This document shows positions 11,728-21,062 of a DNA stretch of 64,000 nucleotides, one piece after another. The notes under the pieces are model-generated. The model ran no database searches. It worked only from the letters and a program-made list of their open reading frames with translations, and was not told where the DNA came from. The DNA lies in the NCBI GenBank assembly GCA_030789695.1, contig CM061139.1:201225641-201289640 (forward strand), given 5' to 3'. Position 1 is the first letter of the stretch, and the number at the start of each line of letters is the position of its first letter. The translations under genes and the position numbers were made by a program. Source of the DNA: Scilla litardierei. Its lineage: Eukaryota; Streptophyta; Magnoliopsida; Asparagales; Asparagaceae.

Positions 11728-13148
11728 ATGGATTCAATTTGCCTAGTGGACATTGCATCGACGCACTCGATCCTTCAAAACATAGACTACTTTACGAGCA
11801 TAGGTAGCTACTCTGGTCCACTGAGAACAATCTCAGGACCAGCTAATATAATCGAAGGATCAGGGGAAGCAATCATTTTGCTCCACGGTAACACACAAAT
11901 CACACTTAGAAATGTGTTATACTCCCCTAAATCTATCCGAAACCTCCTAAGCTTTAAAGATATCCGTTTAAACGGATATCACTTAGAGACTGTCGAGGAA
12001 AATGAAAGGGAATACTTGCTTGTAATGTCTCTTATGGTTCAAAAACCATTGTGGAACGTTTCAAGGGACTCCCCTCGGGACTCTACCAAACAAGTATACA
12101 AACTCCAGAAACATCAATGGCGGAGCACCTGCAGTGCCTCCAAACACCAGAATTCCAGCTCTGGCATAGTAGACTGCGACACCATAGATCTGTTATGATG
12201 TACAGCATCATAAAAAGCTCAAGAGGTATAGACTTGAAGAACCTGAAGATTCTTCAAAAAGGTAAATTCCCATGTCCACCCTGTTACAAGGGTAAACTAA
12301 TTACGAGACCATCTCCACTGAAAGTGGACCTGGAGTCTCCAAGTTTTCTGGAAAGAATCCACGGAGACATTTGTGGGCCCATACACCCATCAAGTGGTCC
12401 GTTCAGGTACTTTATGGTCCTGATAGACGCATCTACTAAGTGGTCACATGTGTGTCTACTGTCCACACGTAACCTTGCACTGTCTAAGCTTTTAGCTCAG
12501 ATAATCAGGTTGCGGGCCCACTTCCCCGACTACCAGATAAAGAAACTTCGTCTGGACAATGCAGGGGAGTTTACATCACAAGTCTTTCTAGACTATTGCC
12601 AAGCACAGGGAATTGAAGTCGAACATCCTGTAGCGCATGTTCACACCCAAAACGGGTTAGCAGAATCTCTAATTAAGAGAATGCAATGGATTGCTCGTCC
12701 ATTATTACTTCAATCCCAACTGCCAGTGAATGCATGGGGTCATGCAATTTTGCATGCTGCATCTTTAATAAAATTAAGACCTTCTGGAGGTCAGTCATCT
12801 TTTCCAATGCAACTAGCACTTGGAGCCCCACCAATTGTCTCACACTTGAGAATATTTGGTTGTGCAGTATATGTCCACATATCACCACTACAAAGGACAA
12901 AGATGGGTCCACAACGTCGCCTAGGCATTTATGTTGGGTTTGACACCCCCTCCATAATAAGATTCCTAGAACCTCTTACGGGAGACGTTTTCAAAGCACG
13001 TCTAGAAGACTGTGAATTTGATGAAACATCATTTCCAAAACTAGGCTCACAGACAAAGAAGCCCGAAGCTTCAGACTGTATCACTTGGGATACAGAGACA
13101 TTATGTCACTTTGATCCGCCCACAAGCCAGTGTAGGAGGAGGTCCTAA
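11728..13148 (+). pseudogene. copia protease and integrase region of pol
   Basis: It opens at ATG 11728 just after a TTCTTAATACAG splice-acceptor-like word. The protease active site is visible but unusual: CLVDIASTHSIL where copia proteases usually have D-S-G/A-T. After a frame change near 12050-12200 comes the integrase. It has a GAG-pre-integrase zinc-finger remnant (HSRLRH...CPPCYKGK) and a catalytic core with the three acidic residues in HGDICGP, RLDNAGEF and NGLAESLIKR. The frame stops at 13148, and the next domain lies in another frame. Integrase would join the cDNA to host DNA; this copy is broken. Confidence 0.85.
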
Positions 13149-13180
13149 AGATTCTCCATATCCAAAACACTGTCCATCTC

Positions 13181-15187
13181 TTGCCGGACAAATTTACTGA
13201 CAACCAGAAGATTGTCAGATCACGCGTCCCTGCTGCTAACACTCCAGCTAGGATTGACATACCAAAAAATGGATGCAATCCGCCTGCAGCAGAAATGGTT
13301 GGACCTCTCAAAAAGAGAAGGCGACCACCGGGATCCAAGGACCAAGTCACTCGAAAGAGTAGGACCCTTGGCAATGGTAAACAAATACCACCACAGGATG
13401 CTACTGTAAGCCCTGCTACCCCATCTCTTCCAAACTCTCAAACAGAGGAAAAACCGGGAGAAAATGAAGTTTCGATACACTATATACGAACTGGGGAGCA
13501 TTGGGACAGAAAGAGCACAACCATAGATGACACATTTGCGTGTAATAGTGCCATCAACGTCGCGTACTGTGACGATGATATTGAACCACGCTCTCTGACA
13601 GAATGTCAAAGCAGAGATGATTGGCCAAAGTGGAAATCGGCAATGAGAGTGGAGTTGAATTCACTCACCAAACGCAAGGTCTTCGGACCTATAGTCCAGA
13701 CACCAAAAGGTGTAAAACATGTGGGTTATAAATGGGTATTTGTTAGAAAACGAAATGAACAGAATGAGATCGTTCGCTACAAAGCAAGGCTTGTAGCGCA
13801 GGGTTTTACCCAACGTCCAGGGGTGGATTTTGAAGCCACATACTCCCCGGTCATGGACGCGATCACCTTCCGATTCATCATTGGCTTAACAGCCCAAGAG
13901 GGTTTAGATATGCAGCTTATGGACGTCGTAACTGCATACCTATATGGCAACTTAGACCAAGACATCTATATGAGATTACCTGACAGTTATTCCTTGCCTA
14001 CAACACTAAAAGAGAGACAACGTGACATCTACTCAGTGAAACTGCAAAGGTCATTGTATAGTCTAAAACAATCCGGAAGGATGTGGTATAACAGACTGAG
14101 CGACTTCCTTGCAAAATAAGGATTTACAAATGACCCCGTCTGTCGTTGCATCTTCATAAGAGCAAAGGCAACAGGATTTGTCATTATAGCCGTCTATGTT
14201 GACGACTTGAACCTCATCGGATCTCCTGAAGAGATCGCCGAGATTTCTAGAAGCTTGACAGAAACCTTCGAGATGAAAGACCTCGGAAAGTCAAAATTCT
14301 GTTTAGGTCTTCAAATAGAACATCTTAACGATGGGATCATGTTACATCAGTCAACTTACACATCGAACTTATTGAAAAAGTTTCAGATGGATAAGTGCCA
14401 CCCCCTCAGCACCCCAATGGTCGTCAGATCATTGGATGTGCACAAAGACCCCTTCCGACCGCTGGAAGAGGGGGAGGAAGTACTAGACCCTGAAGTGCCT
14501 TATCTAAGTACTATCGGTGCACTCCTTTACCTGGCTAACTGCACTCGCCCTGACATATCATTTGCATTCAACTTACTAGCCAGATATAGTGATGCACCTA
14601 CACAGCGGCACTGTGCCGGAGTTAAGCATCTTCTGCGCTACCTCCAAGGGTCCATAGACTTAGGTCTATTCTACAGGAAAGGGGCATCAACTGGTTTAGT
14701 TGGTTATGCTGATGCAGGTTACAGGTCCGATCCTCATACTGAGAAGTCTCGGACCGGATACATGTTTACCTATGGCGGCACTGCTATATCCTGGAGATCT
14801 GTAAAGCAGACCATGACAACCGTCTCATCCACTCACTCAGAACTTCTAGCGATCGATGAATCAAGCAAGGAGAGTTTCTGGCTACGCTCTGTGATCCAGC
14901 ACATTCTCACCTCTACCGGCCTGATGACCAGCGTCCTTGCGCCTACTCCACTCCATGAAGACAATGCAGCATGTATAGCCCAGCTACAGAACGGCTACAT
15001 CAAAGGCGACAAGACAAAGCATATCTCCCCCAAGTTCTTCTGGACGCACGACCTTCAGAAGCAAAAGTAGATTGAGGTACAGAAGATCCAATCATGTAAT
15101 AACTTGGCGGATTTGCTTATCAAATCCCTGCCTACTAGTATCTTTGAGAAACTTGTATATGGGATTGGGATGAGGAGAGTGAGAAAA
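13181..15187 (+). pseudogene. copia reverse transcriptase and RNase H
   Basis: The RT starts with the WPKWKSAM...EL motif and continues through KWVFVRKRN and RYKARLVAQGFTQRPGVDF to LYSLKQSGRMWYNRL. A TAA stop at 14117-14119 interrupts it in frame. The same frame continues with VYVDDLNLIGS (catalytic YVDD near 14199-14210), then RNase H with GYADAGYRSD, SRTGYMF, HEDNAACIAQ and KTKHISPKFFWTHDLQ. A TAG at 15068-15070 precedes a short tail with NLADLLIKSLP. Domain order and motifs are diagnostic of Ty1/copia. Confidence 0.9.
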
Positions 15188-15521
15188 TGTAAACTGGGTC
15201 AGGATGAGAGGACTATGAACTCATAGATACATAGGAGACTGATGTATAGATTCATAGGAAATCTGCAAGCCTGAAACTTGGTCAGATGAGGGGGAGTTAA
15301 CTGCAGAGTTGTACTCTTTCCCCTTGGTTACTGGGTTTTCCGTAGTCAAGGTTTTGACGAGGCAACCTCGTTGACTCTGGATCCTGAAGTATCCACTCCT
15401 AGACACATCCCTAAAACAGGGGAAGTTATGGATTAACTGTTCTTTATTTAACAAGGCAGTTACCCTAACTCGGATCCTGAAGAATTCACCTCTTATTCAA
15501 TGTTGGTTGGATAAGGGGAAG

Positions 15522-15641
15522 TGTTATGAATAGGCCCATGAGGCCCATTGGGTATCCGGCCCACCATTGAAAGCTATAAATATGAGGGTATGTGGGCTTT
15601 TAACCCCCTACACCTATTTTCCTACTTTTCCCTTCACAACA
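15522..15641 (+). repeat. 3' LTR of the short-LTR copia element
   Basis: 120 bp, bounded by TGTTATG and CACAACA, directly after the polypurine tract AAGGGGAAG (15513-15521) and followed by the ATTTA target duplication. Confidence 0.92.
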
Positions 15642-16029
15642 ATTTAATATTAATAAAAAACTAATAGTATTAGCAAATAAATTCCATTTGATGGTTGCTG
15701 TAATATGATTTGATTTTTTGTTGGGCAGGTCTTTTTCTCTCTCCAAATGAGCAAATGTTAATTAGCAAATGTTGGGCAAGAAATGAGCATTGAAGAGATT
15801 AATTATTGCTCATTTGCTCCCCTATCAGCCCAACGTCCCATCTATGAGGCCCACAAATTCAATGAATTGCAGCCCTCCCGTCTTATCTATGGGGGCCCAA
15901 GCCTTCAATAAATTACAGTCCATATGCTACTTGGCTGATGAGGCAGTGAAGTTTGAATATAAAAAACAATTTCCAAAAAAATTTGTGGGGGCCCGTGCCC
16001 CCACAACAATAGGCGTAGATCCGCCACTG

Positions 16030-16797
16030 GGCACGACCATGTTACACTTGTGAAATGTGCCTGTGCAGCTTCGCAGACTGTGCACGGCCATGCTGCAGCC
16101 TACCTAGAATTTGGTAGAATACTTAAACTTGGCACATGACCGTGTCAAACACAAATAATGAATTTGAGGCAAATTTCAACAGAGCTCCTGCCTTCGGCAT
16201 TTCAACGTCGCGGGATTTGGAGCGGAAACGCATCCAAATATCAGCTGATTTAAGCTGAGCCGTCGGATTTCATCCTCACTTCTTCATCACAGCTTATCTT
16301 GATTAGATCCGGACCGTTGGAGGCTTTAAGTGAAAACATCCTAACTGTCTGAATCCATGACATGGTGGGGCCCACGGGTCGTAACACCTCAAAACGAACT
16401 GAATTCGTTTCTTCATCATAGCTTCGATTCTTCTTCCAGCTGGAGGTGGAATTCTTCTAAAGGGGACACGCGGCGAGCTGATCCGACCAACCGAAGACAG
16501 TTGCATCGGTTGAGGTAGTTAGGTGTTCGTTGGGAGGGATGAAATTGTTGAAACTAACTCCGGAGAAGAAATTATAAAAGCAGAAGAGTTTGTAATGAAA
16601 AGATCAACGAGAATTTTGAATACAACAACTCATTTGAGTTTTTCTTCTTGCAAATTTATTTTAAAATTCTATCGAATTCTCCTGTTCTAGCTTGAAACCT
16701 CTCTTTTGAAACTGAGCCGAGTGATGCTGATTACTATGGCACGACGCGGACGACGACGGGAAGAGAGAGAACAGCAAGAGGAGGCGAGTTCTCCACA
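16030..16797 (+). mobile_element. 3' part of a gypsy-type LTR
   Basis: This segment ends (...CTCCACA) immediately before a canonical initiator-Met primer site, so it is the end of a 5' LTR. It contains an AGAAATTATAAAAGC TATA-like word at about 16570, roughly 230 bp upstream, giving plausible R and U5 regions. The left part of the LTR is probably at 5870-6490, on the other side of the hAT insertion. The partner 3' LTR is not in the window. Confidence 0.55.
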
Positions 16798-16799
16798 AG

Positions 16800-16812
16800 T
16801 GGTATCAGAGCC
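16800..16812 (+). other. Primer-binding site (initiator Met tRNA)
   Basis: TGGTATCAGAGCC, the standard plant LTR-retrotransposon primer site complementary to the 3' end of initiator methionine tRNA, two bases after the presumed LTR end. It fixes plus-strand orientation for the remnant. Confidence 0.85.
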
Positions 16813-16899
16813 ACGTCGGAGCCATAGGGAAGTCCTGAAGGAAGCGGAAGACACTGCTGGCGGGATAACTAGGTGGAGAGGATATGGAAGCTAGAAGTT

Positions 16900-17160
16900 G
16901 CATTGGAATCTCAGATGGAGTACAACTTCCGAATGCAAAACAAACGGAAGAAGATGGAACAGATTATGGGTTTCTTACAAAAATTGCCAAAAGAATACAT
17001 CCTTTAAAAATTAGTAGGAGGCCTTAAAGATGAGATATTGTATGAGGTAATGGCGACCATGCCCCAGGATCTTCGGAGTTCCACTTTATTGGCTAAGAAT
17101 TTAGAGGAGAAGCTCATCCAAGCACGGAAGGTTGTTAGGCTCTCCAATGTCGCAGGATTT
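16900..17160 (+). pseudogene. gypsy gag fragment
   Basis: A short stretch encodes LVGGLKDEILYEVMA followed by PQDLRSSTLLAKNLEEKL, which matches the 'F-x-x-GLK-x-E-I ... P-x-x-L-x-x-A-x-x-x-A-x-x-x-E' pattern of Ty3/gypsy gag proteins. It is preceded by FRMQNKRKKMEQIM-like text interrupted by a stop. It breaks off near 17160, where minus-strand SIRE-like sequence begins. Only about 85 codons survive. Confidence 0.6.
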
Positions 17161-17164
17161 CAGG

Positions 17165-18676
17165 GGAAATCTACTCGCGCAAATTAGTGGTTGCTTCCAA
17201 CACCCCAATGGCTACAAGAAAATTGACTCCAGAGGAAATACATCGCATGATGCCTAGCCTTTTGATTGGTCTTGTTGTATCCTAGGCCAAATTTGCAAGT
17301 AAAGGATATTTGTGACCTAATTAAATCACCTAACTTTTCATTTTTATAGAGGTCCTCAAAATTAGCCTGAGTTGTAGCTATATCCTTTTCTAGTTCATTA
17401 AGCCTAACACTTAAGCTACTACATTCATTGTTAAGCACCTTATTCTACTCTATTAGCTCATTGTTGTTACAAATCAATTTTAAATTCTCTTTTTTATCTT
17501 TTCAATCTCAAGATCAGAAGAAATAGCTTCACAAGTTTTATACTTGTTCTTAAGAGTCAATAGTTCTCTTAAGTTATCCTCATATTGCACATACAACTTG
17601 TGGAACTCTTCCACTCAATCATACTCATCATCACTACTATCACTATCACTAGAGTCGGAGTAAGAGTTTACCTTATTGTCCTCTTTAGCCATGAAGCACA
17701 TGTAAGCTCTTCCTCTTGATTTCTTCTTCTTCTAATGATGATGAAGAGTCGTCGCTTGTGTCATTGGAGTCTCGATCCCACGCCACAAATGATTTCTTCT
17801 TGGGTCTCTTTATCGTTTCAAATTTTTCTTTACATTTATTCTTCCTCAAGGGGCACTCTTTCTTCATATTCCCTGACTTATTGCATTCATAACACACAAC
17901 AGATTTGTCAGATAATCTTTGTTTATCAAGTTTGAGTTTACCTGACTTAATCATTTTTCGGAATACCATTGATATGAGAGCAAGGTGGTCCTCAACTTCA
18001 TCTTCAGATGCTTCAGATACTGGTGTGACTTCCAGGGCAAGGATTTTCTTCTTACTTTGATCCTTGTCCTTTCTCTTTTTCATTTGAAGGTCATAAACCA
18101 TGATGTTGCCGATGAGATCTTCCAAGATGAGCTTGGAAAGATCATTTCCCTCTCCTATTGTCGATGCCTTCCTCTTTCACTCGGGTATGAGAGAATGGAG
18201 GTCTTGGTCACGTGATCTTCTTGTGAATATTTCTTACATAACACTGCAAGTTGTTGATGATCTCGATGAACCATGTATACATGTCTATTATGGATTCCCC
18301 TTCTTCCATCATAAAGTGCTCATACATGTGGGCATAAAGAGAAGATTTTGTAAATTTAACTTTCTTATTACCTTCATGATTTATCTCAAGCATCTTTCAT
18401 ATTTGATGTGCGGAGGTAACCATGAAGATATCAAGTACATAATAAAGTGTTGACATCACGTTGGCATAAGTGCAATCTTGTCCTTCTCCTTCTCGGTCCA
18501 TTCTTCCTCCGGTTTTGTTGTCTCTACATATGGATTCTCTACCATCTTTTAAAGATCATATGATATAGAGAGGAAGTATATCCTCATCATATCTTCCAAC
18601 TCCTGTAATTGAACCCGTTGAGCAATGGTGGACGAATGGTGAATTGGCCTTCTGGGAACTTGTTTATTGACGCCAT
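17165..18676 (-). pseudogene. SIRE-like copia gag, decayed
   Basis: It starts at a minus-strand ATG (18674-18676) with MASINKFPEGQF followed by RPPLLNGFNYRSWKIMMRIY, characteristic of SIRE/Maximus-group gag. Stops and frame changes follow. The UBN2-type middle (EGESIIDMYTWFIEIINNLQ, near 18230-18310) and a zinc knuckle at about 17840-17890 remain. The knuckle reads CYECNKSGNMKKEC, with the essential His replaced by Asn. A Ser/Asp/Glu-rich tail and GLGYNKTNQ near 17270 complete it. The element is cut off at its junction with the gypsy gag fragment; no pol was found. Confidence 0.75.
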
Positions 18677-18685
18677 TATGAACTA

Positions 18686-18698
18686 GGCTCTGATACCA
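18686..18698 (-). other. Primer-binding site of the SIRE-like element
   Basis: The minus strand reads TGGTATCAGAGCC, directly adjoining an LTR on the right and the gag start on the left. Confidence 0.85.
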
Positions 18699-20058
18699 TG
18701 TGTTGAATCCTGAGATGACAAGGAGAAACACTAGAGGATGATGGAGTGAATTGTGGTTATGAAATAATATAATACTCTAGATAATTCTCCCTAAGCTTAT
18801 GATTAGAGTTACCTAATATAATCTTTAATCAACAATCTCACTTGCAACAATAAGAGTAAAGTAGCGAAATATTAAATATGTAAGAGACCAGGCACAGAAA
18901 TCACAAACGCAAATACAAGGAATTTACCATGGTTCAGTCAGACCCCTGACTTACATCTAGCATCCACTATCACTATGATAGAACCACCTTATCAACCCTG
19001 AGGATTTTTATAATCACCCCATTCAAGAGGATTTACAAACACACCTTGCCTCAAACAAGGATTTTCACAACTCACTTCCTACAAGAGGATTTATACTCAC
19101 AGAGATTGATACAAATACATATAGCTTTTGCTTGAAACTCTTGTAATGTGTAGTGACTATAGAGAATATCGTGATCTCAAAAGATAAGATTTTTGGCTTT
19201 GGAAGATCACGGGTTTTGTCCAAGAAAGATTGAGAACTTTTGGAACAAAGGCCAAGTAAAAGAGGGGTTGTTTTGCAAAGCTTTTGAGCATACAAAAACT
19301 ATTTTTCTCTTCTTCAAGTCTTCTTGAACATATACATTAAAAATCTGAACAACCATCAATTTATAGGGAAAAATTCAGGTCCAAACTGTTGACCAAAATA
19401 CCCTTAAAATGGTCAAAAATGATTAGTAAAAATTTGATCGTTATATGCCAATGGCTAGTTACTAGTCGACTATAGTTCATCAACTGGTCGACTAAAAAGC
19501 AGCTAGTCGACTAGTTAGTGAAAGTGGTCGACTAGTTTGGCACTGTTAAACATCCCGAGAAAAGTAGTCGATCATAGTACAAGAATTAGTCAACTACAGT
19601 GTAGCCACTAGTTGACTAGTTTCATAACATTGGTTGACTAGTTTTCTGACAGTACTCTAGACTAGTGCAGATACATCAACTAGTCGACTGGAGTATGATA
19701 CTGGTGAAGTAGATTGCTTGAAATTATATCTATTGCATATAAAACTGATTTTTGGATTCTATAAAACTGATTTTTGGCTTAGGAAATATATTAAAACAAT
19801 TTTAAAACATTTATATCTAATCCTAAGCGTGTGTGGGCTTCAAACCAAGCTTTAACATGCTAAGACAAGGAAAATAAAAATTACATCAAAAAATAAGCTT
19901 TACAATGAAGTCTATTGATATATCCTTGATACTTTGAGCTCCTTGTCTAGCTTCATTTGATTCATGGCCTTATTGAACTCTCTTTAGCTTTGAGTGCTTA
20001 TTTGATTTACTTCATTTACATGCACTCATATATGAGATGACATGTTTGTTCATCATCA
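18699..20058 (-). repeat. 5' LTR of the SIRE-like element, about 1.36 kb
   Basis: It adjoins the primer site; the minus-strand end is ...GGATTCAACA(CA). The far boundary is placed at TGATGATGAAC (minus strand) near 20058, chosen because it begins with TG and resembles starts of such LTRs. It could be off by tens of bases, since the partner LTR is not in the window. Confidence 0.6.
19450..19690. repeat. Cluster of TAGTCGAC palindromic words
   Basis: About a dozen copies of (C)TAGTCGAC or GGTCGACTAG and their decayed forms (for example TAGTTGACTAG) lie in 240 bp of the LTR. They are irregularly spaced, unlike the regular array at 9770-10195. Confidence 0.75.
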
Positions 20059-20112
20059 AAACTATACGAGATGACTCAATATCATATCAGTCTCAGTATC
20101 TCCCCAATACCC

Positions 20113-20432
20113 TTAAGGCTTTGGTTGGTAGGAGAGGTTGAGTTGTGGTTAACCATAACCCCAGCCAAATGTGCAAAAAGGGTTGGGTTAGTGTGAATGG
20201 GAATTTCCTTGGAAGGACACTCTCCTGCTTATTTTCTCATTCCACCACCCCAGGGTTGGCTAGGAGTTAGGAAAAATATACTTATCTATTTCTTTATCCT
20301 TACCCCTAATATGTACTCTTACTACCAAACAACCAAAAACGTTATCAAGTCTTACTCTTTTACTCCACCACTATTCATCTCCCAAAAACCCAAACTTCTA
20401 ATCCCTAACCCCAACTACCAAACGAGCCCTTC
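20113..20432. repeat. MITE with GGCT(C)GTTTGGTA-type ends
   Basis: The left end reads AAGGCTTTGGTTGGTAGG. The right end in reverse complement reads AAGGGCTCGTTTGGTAGT. The inner sequence has TGGTTAACCATAACCCCA-type text and no coding frame. Such ends are common in PIF/Harbinger (Tourist-like) MITEs; a 3-bp duplication could not be confirmed, so the superfamily is tentative. Confidence 0.6.
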
Positions 20433-20740
20433 GATAGTTGGTTTGCTGCATCAAAAGAAGCTCTACACACATCCTTAAGTGGTTCCTTCACCACATCCAG
20501 CCATGACCTTTGCTGATGGCGAGATTGGCAGCACTCGTCATTGATGATCTCTCTACCTTTCTCCATAGACCTTTTAGTTGGCTCTCCCCTTCTTTTTGAT
20601 TAGTCACTGGGATGTAATTCGCTTTGTTGGTGAATGCGGCTTCCAAATCATTACAATAAGATTTTTAGATACACATACAAGACTTTGATGGTGAAGAATG
20701 CTACCTGGGTCACACCTTGGTAAATCTTCAAATGAGAACA

Positions 20741-21062
20741 TTTCGCACCGTGCGAAAATATTTTTAGTTTTTATTGAAATTTTTTTTCAAAAATTCCTTT
20801 TTCCACCCTCATTATATGTTGTTATACCCCCTCAAAAAATAATCGTTGATAAATAATGTCATTTGGCCTTTGATCAAGGCATTTCATCAAATTCGCACGT
20901 TTTGAGACCGTTAAATTTGTAACGGGTGAATGAGTACTCTAATCCCCAACGGGTTCACCCATTATTTTCCCTGTGGTATATAATTGTATGGATTAAACAT
21001 CAAAAAAAAAGTCGAAAAAAAATTTCAAAAAAATTAAAAAAAGTTTTTGCACGGTGCGAAAC
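20741..21062. repeat. Foldback MITE with TTTCGCACCGTGCGAAA ends
   Basis: The left end TTTCGCACCGTGCGAAA is itself a palindrome and recurs at the right end as TTTGCACGGTGCGAAA. The arms extend inward over A/T homopolymer tracts, and CACCC...GGGTG words mirror each other. No coding content. A short (AT)n run follows at 21085-21100. Confidence 0.7.

Larger units (their letters stand above)
6555..15641 (+). mobile_element. Ty1/copia retrotransposon with very short LTRs, decayed
   Basis: It has LTRs of 118 bp and 120 bp beginning TGTTATGAATAGG and ending CTTCACAACA, and a perfect 5-bp target duplication ATTTA at 6550-6554 and 15642-15646. A TTATCAGCACG word directly follows the left LTR where the primer site is expected. 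A polypurine tract AAGGGGAAG ends at 15521. The domain order gag, protease, integrase, RT, RNase H is that of Ty1/copia. Short LTRs plus this leader word suggest the Ale/Retrofit group, which is an inference. The coding frames carry several frameshifts and stops. A gypsy-type solo LTR is inserted in its leader. The LTRs differ at several positions plus a 2-bp indel, so this is the oldest of the three complete LTR elements here. Confidence 0.92.
6491..16029. mobile_element. hAT-type element split by a nested copia insertion
   Basis: The left terminus is CAGTGGCAGAACCAGG. The right terminus in reverse complement is CAGTGGCGGATCTACG, so the ends match over CAGTGGC(A/G)GA(A/T)C. The flanking octamers TGCACGGC (6483-6490) and GGCACGAC (16030-16037) agree at 6 of 8 positions and look like a diverged 8-bp target duplication. 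Without the copia element the body is only about 450 bp and non-coding, so this is a non-autonomous hAT. It shares terminus style with the element at 1939-2916. Confidence 0.72.

Noticed and set aside
18686..18698. tRNA-like words TGGTATCAGAGC at 16800, 18686-18698 and 58465-58476
   Set aside because: They are retrotransposon primer sites next to LTRs. No cloverleaf surrounds them and no tRNA gene was seen in the window.
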